Under the pieces are notes generated by a model that was given only the letters and a program-made list of their open reading frames with translations, was not told the origin of the DNA and did no database searches. The translations under genes were made by a program, and so were the position numbers. DNA of 64,000 bases. It comes from Lamellibrachia satsuma (Eukaryota > Annelida > Polychaeta > Sabellida > Siboglinidae). Shown piece after piece: positions 56,141 to 64,000 of this stretch; within the stretch, counting starts at the first letter, position 1, and each line of letters opens with the position of its first letter. The stretch lies in contig BSQZ01000097.1 of NCBI GenBank assembly GCA_033239005.1, positions 1,808,501 to 1,872,500 of the forward strand, in the 5' to 3' direction.

Positions 56141-57249
56141 TATCTTCTGCGACTATAGTATCTCACGCGACAACCGGCACAGCAAATCTGCAGCCCTCAC
56201 TGGCTGGCTCACGGTTACACTGGTTTGCTCTCGTTACGTCGAATGCGTACACTGCATAAACTGACAGTCGGGACTGACTAGAGCCCCATCTCTGTCTCAG
56301 TTCTCCCCTCTACCCCTTCTGACTGCGGACAAAACTTCCTATCTCCAACATGTTACCTCCACACCCTCCACACATGTTAAAATTCTCAAATCCAAAAATC
56401 ATGACAGTCTTCCGTTTGATAGTTTCTGAAAGACAACGGTAACTGGTCAGATATTGCCGAAGGCTAACCGAAGATTGGCACAAACGAAACGTCTCTTATC
56501 ATCGTGTGTTTCTCGTGATTCAGCAGCAGCCTCCTCTAAGACCCGGTTATATCTGCTGAAGGCGATGACAACGCCGAAAGCTTAGGTGTGGAAACATTTT
56601 ACATGACCTACGCCATGTTGAATTGATCACGCGTGACAACATAACTTTAATACTAACACCAGCATTAACAAGCAATGTTATATAATTGGAATAAGTGCGT
56701 AATTGTTAAACCGTAATATTAATTACATTGCATGATATCAAGATTATCGGTTTCCCTTTGCCTTATTTGTAGTAATATAACCATTAAATTTTTAATATAT
56801 TAGGTTTATATGGTAACAGCTTAACCATCTTACACAACAATTTTTCAGAATTCGATTAATTACTTTCTTCCTTAGAACATACACGTTCGACATACATTGA
56901 TATATTATTAGCATCATTTGCCCTAGTAATGTCTTCCCGGGTTTGAGTGTACAATTTGTGTGCGTCTTTCCTGACATTGTAATTCTTTCAAGTACTGATG
57001 TTCATATGAGAGAACGTCACACTAAAGATGTAGGCTTATTTAATGCTTTACAGTTTGATGAAGGTGTCATATGTCTAGAATCTAGATTGTATTCCTGAAT
57101 ACGTAAAGCAATAAAACTATGCGTTCACACAACGGTGTCCCTGTTACCTATAATTTGTTAAAGAGCATATATTATACGTGGTGAATTTCCATAAGAGACA
57201 AAGTTCCGAAAGAAGACTTCCTGTAGTAAACCTTCTTCCCCTTGCTCCT
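56141..57249. other. Intergenic, nothing recognised
   Basis: AT-rich from 56,640. Short ORFs only (for example minus 56,792-56,977) without domain or splice context. Confidence 0.45.
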
Positions 57250-58367
57250 TTGCGGGGTGGGGTCCAAGTCACTTGGAAGCTTCTTCCACTTTCGTTTTTA
57301 ACTCTCTCCATCTCCCTCTGTCTTCTGGAATGGTCTTCCACTCTTGGTCGTTCTTTCCTTCGTTTTCAAGATCTCATTTGACACAGTTTTTCCAAAGCTG
57401 CTTTGGTCTTCCACTTCTTCTTCTGTCACCCTCTTCTGCCTTCCATGCTCTTTTTGACAGTCTGTCTTCGCCCATTCTTTACATATATATTGCCCATCTC
57501 ATTCTGCTTCCGACTACTGTTATCTTTAGGTGTTTTTCATGCCAATCTCTTCTCTCAATTCCTTCATCTTCCATCTATCTTCTTGAGTTACTTTGCATAT
57601 TCTTCCGACCCAGTTGTTTTCTGTTATATGTATATTCTCTTCCTGTTTCAATGTCCGTGCCAGTGTCCCCAACCCGTATATACAGGCTGGTACCACGCTG
57701 GTTTCCAACACTTTTCCTTTTAGTTGTTTCTTCAGTTTCTTTTCCCACATAATGCCTTCCATTCTCCTCCATGCTGCTGCTCCTGTTTGCACTCTCCTCT
57801 GTATTGCCTTACTACTTCCTCCATCATCACACACGGTACCGCCCAAGTATAAAAAACTGTTCACTTGTTTAATGGTCTTTCCGTCAACAGTTACATGTAG
57901 ATCCACCTCCTGTTCGCCTATCCACATTACACCGGAGGCCATGTTTTCAAAAGGTGTTATTCCATTATTTCAATGTTTTCTGTATACCCTCTTCGTTATC
58001 AGCCACCACTGCTAGATCATCTCCACATAATATATTCGTAAGTTCTTTATGTTCAGATACCTTTCCACTAATCATGTTCACCATCATTATGAAAAGCATT
58101 GGACTCAAGGCACTTCCTGTCTAAGACCTTCTCCAACTCCAAATTGTTCCGATGTTTCTCATTCGATTCTCACCACCGCTGTTGTCTCCTTGTGCATTTG
58201 TTCAACCATTCTAACATGTGCCTCTCCAACCTCCATCCTTCTCATGATTACACATGCATGTTCTCTCGGCACGGTGTCAAATGCCTTTTCCAGATCGACA
58301 AAACGAATGCTACATCCTTTCTAAATTATCTCCTCTTCTCAATAATTTGTCTGATGGCAAACAATCC

Positions 58368-58409
<42 letters not shown>

Positions 58410-59283
58410 CGATCTTCGTCTTTCACGCACTATGTATTTAAACCTTTAAGACCCAATGCAAAACCAATCTTAGCCGACTTCTTCATCACTCGCTTCTTCC
58501 ACACACTTCAGTGCTCCTTGTTTTCTTGTATTGCTTTCTCAACTTCATGGTTCCACTACAACTGTTCTTTCTTCTTCCACACACTTCAGTGCTCCTTGTT
58601 TTCTTGTATTGCTTTCTCAACTTCCTGGTTCCACTACAACTGTTCTTTCTTCTTCCACACACTTCAGTGCTCCTTGTTTTCTTGTATTGCTTGCTCAACT
58701 TCTTGGTTCCACTACCACTGTTCTTTCTTCTTCCACACACTTCAGTGCTCCTTGTTTTCTTGTATTGCTTGCTCAACTTCCTGGTTCCACTACCACTGTT
58801 CTTTCTTCTTCCACACACTTCAGTGCTCCTTGTTTTCTTGTATTGCTTTCTCAACTTCCTGGTTACACTACCACTGTTCTTTCTTCTTCCACACACTTCA
58901 GTGCTCCTTGTTTTCTTGTATTGCTTGCTCAACTTCCTGGTTCCACTACCACTGTTCTTTCTTCTTTCACACACTTCAGTGCTCCTTGTTTTCTTGTATT
59001 GCTTGCTCAACTTCCTGGTTCCACCACCACTGTTCTTTCTTCTTTCGGCTTTGTGCGGGCTTTCCTAACGTTCGGCCATATATCACCTCAACTGTTCCAA
59101 TAAAGCCTTCCTTAAATGATCTACTTCCACATCCTCCCTTTGTTCTTTAAGTAGCCTGAACTTCCTATCTATTTCGCTTTTGTATTTGTCCATCACCTCT
59201 CCTTCACATTTCCACCACCTGATCACCTGCCTTTGTTTGCTCCCTCTCTGTTTGCCTCTTCCTATCCACATTTCATAAACCAA
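57250..59283 (-). mobile_element. RTE-like LINE, linker and reverse transcriptase, degraded
   Basis: Minus order: 'RWWKCEGEVMDKYKSEIDRKFR' (59,200), a 78-bp array in the linker, a short (TA)n (58,371-58,402), then RT pieces. These are 'KDVAFV' and a 'FDTVPRE'-like block near 58,270-58,310, 'GLRQE' near 58,130, and the tail 'VNSFLYLGGTVCDDGG', 'RRVQTGAAAWRRM', 'KGKVLETSVVPACIYGL' (57,526-57,900). It ends with 'EDHSRRQREMERVKN' near 57,330. Frameshifts throughout; the catalytic motif C is not clearly seen. Confidence 0.75.
58493..59045. repeat. 78-bp minisatellite, 7 copies, derived from the RTE linker
   Basis: The unit contains CACACTTCAGTGCTCCTTG and CTTGTATTGCTTGCTCAAC. On the minus strand one frame of a unit reads 'WNHEVEKAIQENKEH', an ordinary LINE linker phrase (WWN.EVE.AI..KK). 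The open minus frame KLSKQYKKTRSTEVCG is a shifted reading. Confidence 0.93.
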
Positions 59284-60504
59284 TGGTTTATGTTGGCTCG
59301 TTATGTGCTCTCTGCCAAAACTGTAATCAACCTAATATCTAGAAATTGGCCACACTATTCATATGGGGACATACCTCCAGGGTTGGATAATTTAAGGCAA
59401 TTATTGTAATCAGTGCCGGATTAAATATGGTACAAGTGGTGCACTAGTACCCCCCCCCATAAAAAGCCCTCATCATCTTATGTTTCTAGACACATTTTAA
59501 ATACAGACACTATCCACAATTGTATCATTGTTTGCAATTGAAACTGAGAGATTTATTGACAAAAATAGGAGTTTACCAAATAAAATAAAGACGTGCAGAA
59601 TATGGTGGCGAAATTGGTTAAATGGTTAGTGGAGCCGCTGGTGGGCAGCTTTGAGTTTGACGTACATCTTTCTATATGTGAATGCTTATGCTCAAACGTA
59701 TAGATAGTTACGTAACCGTTGAGGTGTGGGGTCACCTTCATAGACAATACCACAAGTCTGGATATTCGTCATTCGCGCAGCCTGTAAGGACCCCCACAAA
59801 AGTGTGTACCTCAACCCCTATTTTTTTTTCAATGTATTCAAATATCGAAATAAAATATAAAATATTATAATAAAAAAATATATAAATCACAGGACATGCA
59901 ACTGAAAAGCAGAAATGCCAACAAACAGATTCAACTGACTTGACATGGCTACCAAGACATTTCCCACCATGTCTCTCAGTTCTGATATCCACTATGGAAA
60001 TAATATAATATATTAATACCCGTTTCACTCGTTAGATAGTACCACTGTTGCTGCTAGGATTCATTTGTCCCGCGAAACGTGGTGACGACCAAACCACCAC
60101 CCACCAATGCGTAATGCTGTACGTTTTTGGACTTATGCGACGGTCTCTTATGGGCGAAGCTCAGCTACAAAAGGCGGCCGTTTTAGTGGTTATATCAGAC
60201 GATGTGTCTGAGTCATTTCTCGATATATATTTATAATGTATCGTCGTGACTGCGACGATAACACAACCAAGCTAGCACTTCCGCAAACTACCTACGCACA
60301 CACAAATGACCGTACTATTTGGGTCAGCCTCATGAATGCACAAGCAAATATTTTTGCACGACGAATTCCATTTTTACTAATATAATCTGCGAAGAAATGT
60401 GATAACTAAACACAGCAACTTCATAATGATATTGTGTCTAACTATGCAATAGGTGTCAACATTACTTCTTTCTTCAGGAAACACAGCTTTTTCCTCTTTA
60501 AAAA
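59284..60504. other. Intergenic, nothing recognised
   Basis: Poly-C near 59,450 and poly-T near 59,820. Small frames at 59,682 and 60,048 have no recognisable feature. Confidence 0.45.
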
Positions 60505-60740
60505 CTTGCTTACTCGTTCCTGCGAAGTTAGGCACACAACACAGAGAACAATCGATGCCATTGATTCCTGTCTTCAGCCATTTTATCTGGGTCATGTGTC
60601 TTTATTTTCTGGTTGTGTGCGTCACTTTCTATGATTCGTCGGTAAGTTTCTTTTGGGCGTCCTCTTTTCCTTTGTCCGGACGGTCTCCAGTACAATGTCT
60701 TGGTGTTCTTGTTGACAACATTCTATGAACATGGAATATC
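60505..60740 (-). pseudogene. LINE C-terminal tail
   Basis: Minus frames read 'KTLYWRPSGQRKRGRPKETYRR' (near 60,640-60,700) and 'MAEDRNQWHRLFSVLCA' (near 60,550). This is the typical end of RTE/I-type RTs (GxRxRGRPKxTWRR..., AxDRxxWRxLVxxLC). One frameshift separates the two. Confidence 0.7.
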
Positions 60741-60799
60741 TTCTTTATAATAGTGTTAACTTTATTGGTTTTGCATTTGCTCTTTCAGAGACTTCGTCA

Positions 60800-61582
60800 G
60801 TGTTGATGATATTATTCAATTTGAGTTCCCTGATACGTTGGTCTTAATAATAGATAATATATTTACCGACCAAATCAATTACTCTACTGATAACGGGTTA
60901 CTAATCATTGACATTAGTGACCATTTGCCAATATTTGTATTATGTAAATATAAACTTGAAAAAATTATTCTAAGACGTTTAGAAATGTAAGTTTGAAGCA
61001 AGAAGGGCCGACACTGTGGAACTCCCTGCCTCCCGCAATTAGGCAAGCCAACTCCGTTGCGGTATTCAAGTCACGTCTAAAAACATCTCCAGTGGTACGG
61101 TCGTCGGTCCTTTTCTGTGGCAGGGCCAACACTATGGAACGCCTTGCCCCACAAATAGGCAAGCTAACTCCATTGCGGCAATCAAGTCACTCTTGAAAAC
61201 ACATCTCTTCCGCGAAGCCTTTCGAACACTCTGTTGACATTTTAATCACTCGAACATTTTACTTATTTAACTTATTATTTATTTAATTTGTTTATTTAAC
61301 TTATCTGAATAACTTATATGTTTATCTAATGTATCAACTTAATTGTAGTTGTTTATTTTATCTTTTTATTTATTATTTATTTATTTATTTTATGTATTTA
61401 TTTAACTTCTTGACATAATTAATTCATTTAAATCATTTAGTGAACTTTTTATTTAACTTATGTTTACCTGTCTTTTAATCACATTTTATTTTAGCACTTC
61501 AATTTATTTAAAATTATTTAGCATTACCTTGTTAGCGCCTTTGAGCAGGTTTTTAACCCGGATACACGGCGCATTATAAATG

Positions 61583-61615
<33 letters not shown>

Positions 61616-62480
61616 GAACAGTGGGAAAGCGTGTTGCGTATGGATGACGTTAACATCGCGTATGCTGATTTTATCAATACAATCAACACATTGTACAACC
61701 TTTGTTGCCCAGCTAAGAAAGTAAAGATTAAGAATACTTGTAGAAAAAATCTTGGTTGACCAACGGCTTAAAAAACGCATGTCGTAAGAAGAATAATCTT
61801 TACAGATTATTTCTTCGGGATAGAACCGAAATCTCTGAATCTCGATACAAAAAACAAACTAACTTATATATTAAGATCCACCGAAAAGGCGTATTAAAGT
61901 AAATTGCTAGCAAAAAAGAGATGAGACATTAAAGAAACATGGGCAATATTGAACGCTGTAATTCTTAAACAACGTTCATCGATATATCCTCTCCATAAAA
62001 AAATGTGGAGACAAAGACATTTACACCAGTAACGGTAATACAAATGAATTCAATACGTTCTTCACAAACATAAGTTCCAAATTAGCAGAAAACATTACAA
62101 ATTCTGATGGAAATTTCTCTATTTATGATTATTTAGGAGGCAGGATCGGAAACTATCTGTATTTAAAACCCGATGATGAGGAAGAGGTTATTAATACTGT
62201 AAAGGCGTGTACACGAAAATAATATACACATTTTTAAGATGTTAGCATGGATATTGTAGCCAATGTCATACCCGTTATATATAAACCTCTCACGCACATT
62301 TGTAATAATTCGTTTAAGATTGGTGTGTTCCCCTCTAGAATGAATATAGCCAAGATAACGACTATATTCAGAAGTGGTGCCAAAGCGGACATAGGAAATT
62401 ATAGACCAACTTCTCTTTTGGCACAATTTTCTAAAATTTTAGAGAAACTGTTCTTAAATAGATGCTACTGTGCAAAAAAA
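60800..62480 (+). mobile_element. Jockey-like LINE: endonuclease end, linker and RT start, interrupted
   Basis: The endonuclease end is at 60,838-60,985 ('TDQINYSTDNGLLIIDISDHLPIF', with the SDH block). After an insert it continues at 61,613 with 'EQWESVLRMDDVNIAYADFI' and 'LYNLCCPAKKVK'. RT pieces follow: 'FFTNISSKLAENI', 'YLKPDDEEEVINTV', 'PLTHICNNSFKIGVFP' and 'GNYRPTSLLAQFSKILEKLF' (near 62,400-62,470). Truncated at 62,480; many stops. Confidence 0.75.
60995..61612 (+). mobile_element. CR1-type LINE 3' end nested in the Jockey-like LINE
   Basis: 'GPTLWNSLPPAIRQANSVAVFKSRLK' (61,010-61,085) is followed by a partly duplicated copy (61,125-61,215, 'LWNALP'-like, ending 'HLFREAF'). A T/A-rich UTR follows, then 'acggcgcattataaatgt' and an (ATA)n tail at 61,582-61,612. 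The host LINE resumes immediately after the tail. Confidence 0.75.
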
Positions 62481-63187
62481 CATCACTCACACTCACACGT
62501 TCATAACATTGTCAAAGCTTGCTTCGAGCTAGTGGGAGGGGTACCGCGAGAGTCAGCCGAGACGCCGGGCGCCGACATCTCGCAATCCGTTGCCGCGTTG
62601 ACGCCAATTCGACGTGACTTTCCTTTGATGGTATCACCGGGCCCTTGAATTTCTATATAAAAAATGACGCTTGGCGTCTTGCGTCTGTCGAGAAAATCAA
62701 CTCGCGTTGCGTAGAATAATTACAATTGGGAGAAAGGTCTCGTATTTTTGTGATCCGATGTAGTGTATAGGAAATTAGATTTAGTTATGAAAAACCAATC
62801 CGGCTATTGAAGGAGAGCAGACCACAAATATATAGTACTATGGTACAATATGACAAGAGAAAGAGGGAGGGAGGAAGGGGGAAAGAGAAAGGGGAGGGAG
62901 GAAGGGGAAAGATAAACATATAGAGAGAGGGAGAGTAACGTCACGAGACGCACGCACGCTCGCACCCATGCACACACGCACGCACACACGCGCACACGAC
63001 CTGTGTTGGAAACCAAAATAAACACAGCAAATAAGCTATTTTATCTGATGTTATCACTCAGTGGGTCTAAATTAGCCCTGCTCCTTGGTCGTTGCAATTT
63101 TGATTGACCGGGGAAAGGAATCGCTTTTGTTTCTTGTTTCGTAGTTGTTTATATGTTTAAGTGTTATTACTTGCAGTGGAGGAGCGC
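62481..63187. other. Intergenic: GC-rich patch, purine and (CA)n tracts
   Basis: 62,520-62,650 is GC-rich ('accgcgagagtcagccgag', 'gacgccgggcgccgac') with no recognised domain. AGGGAGGAAGGGGAAAG-type purine sequence lies at 62,850-62,935 and CACG/CACA repeats at 62,948-62,998. No gene. Confidence 0.5.
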
Positions 63188-63712
63188 TTTTGGTTTTAAG
63201 CTTTAGTTCATTACTTGTTTTATTTGGTGGTTTTAAGTTTTAGGTCACTACTTGTTTTATTTGGCGGCTATAAGTTTTAGGTCACTTCTTGTTTTATTTG
63301 GTGGTTTTAAGTTTTAGGTCACTACTTGTTTTATTTGGCGGCTATAAGTTTTAGGTCACTACTTGTTTTATTTGGCGGCTATAAGTTTTAGGTCACTACT
63401 TGTTTTATTTGGCGGCTATAAGTCTTAGGTCACTACTTGTTTTATTTGGCGGCTATAAGTTTTAGGTCACTTATTGTTTTATTTGGCGGCTATAAGTTTT
63501 AGGTCACTTCTTGTTTTATTTGGTGGTTTTAAGTTTTAGGTCACTACTTGTTTTATTTGGCGGCTATAAGTTTTAGGTCACTACTTGTTTTATTTGGCGG
63601 CTATAAGTTTTAGGTCACTACTTGTTTTATTTGGCGGCTATAAGTTTTAGGTCACTACTTGTTTTATTTGGCGGCTATAAGTTTTAGGTCACTTATTGTT
63701 TTATTTGGTGGT
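63188..63712. repeat. 37-bp minisatellite, about 14 copies
   Basis: The unit contains GGCGGCTATAAGTTTTAGG and CACTACTTGTTTTATTT. Two main variants (ggcggctata and ggtggtttta) alternate irregularly. Confidence 0.96.
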
Positions 63713-63909
63713 TTTAATCATCGGTGATTTGAGTTTAAACAGCTACGCCTACGTATCAATCATTCAGTAGTGACCGCCGGCCAGCTGGAATCGCCACTGA
63801 ATGACCTAAATATAGAATATCACATTGTCATACAAAACTTTTAATAAGAACTTAAATGAAGTTACTGAAAAAACGTTAGTGTCAGCGAACATGAAAACCA
63901 ACCAAACAA

Positions 63910-64000
63910 CACAGTTTAATAAGATTTAACAAAATTGCCTTTTAAAGCAAAACACACAGATGGCAAGTGGACAAGGAAATCATTGGTTTATCGAGTGTGC
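63910..64000 (-). mobile_element. CR1/L2-group LINE 3' terminus at right edge
   Basis: GATTTAACAAAATTGCC then GGCAAGTGGACAAGGAAATC and 'TATCGAG' match the 3' ends at 14,405, 27,803 and 29,484. The body would lie outside the window. Confidence 0.75.

Noticed and set aside
58254..59150. 298-codon plus ORF across 58.3-59.1 kb
   Set aside because: Shadow of the RTE-like LINE and its 78-bp array on the minus strand.
60377..60595. Minus ORF with C-x2-C-like start suggesting a THAP finger
   Set aside because: The stretch overlaps a clear LINE C-terminal tail in neighbouring frames, and the THAP histidine and AVPTIF-type motif are absent.

Overview
The window looks like nuclear DNA from an invertebrate animal, most likely a marine lophotrochozoan or a similar group. 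The evidence is GT-AG spliced genes, a class A GPCR pair, many clades of non-LTR retrotransposon, a tRNA-derived SINE, a hAT transposon, a relic of a Polinton/adintovirus-type DNA polymerase B, and very heavy micro- and minisatellite content. The exact taxon cannot be fixed from the sequence. Only three host genes are supported; most long open frames are by-products of tandem arrays.

Layout. 0-8 kb: a 41-bp minisatellite, two inverted LINE tails, and a complete three-exon gene for a small secreted Cys/Tyr-rich peptide (TATA box near 5,685, poly(A) signal at 7,692). Its upstream region occurs twice more, at 1.7 and 2.1 kb. 8-16 kb: retroelement fragments, (TA)n tracts, a polypyrimidine block and a 39-bp minisatellite. 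16.9-26.4 kb: GPCR copy A and its 3' flank. 26.4-37 kb: more repeats, a nearly complete CR1/L2-group LINE on the minus strand (29.5-33.4 kb), and (TA)n tracts held in large inverted repeats. 37.3-44.25 kb: GPCR copy B and its 3' flank, a diverged direct duplicate of the copy A segment. 44.3-46.4 kb: an 82-bp satellite. 46.8-50.1 kb: a TIR element interrupted by a hAT transposon with an 8-bp target duplication. 51.6-53.7 kb: the PolB relic. 55.7-64 kb: a third (TA)n hairpin, an RTE-like LINE, a nested pair of LINEs and a 37-bp minisatellite.

The two GPCR genes share identical exon boundaries and intron phases. Copy B keeps nearly all class A landmarks. Copy A keeps an open frame but has lost part of TM2 including D2.50, the ECL2 cysteine and the TM5 proline. 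Comparing the duplicated segments dates events after the duplication: a SINE insertion in A, a 51-bp array in A intron 3, 45-bp and 38-bp arrays in the B flank, and a 1-bp deletion that shortens the B tail.

A recurrent theme is tandem repeats growing out of mobile-element sequence: (TA)n inside a reverse transcriptase, and two minisatellites inside LINE endonuclease-RT linkers. A second theme is (TA)n at the centre of inverted repeats. Family assignments come from reading translated motifs without any database search.
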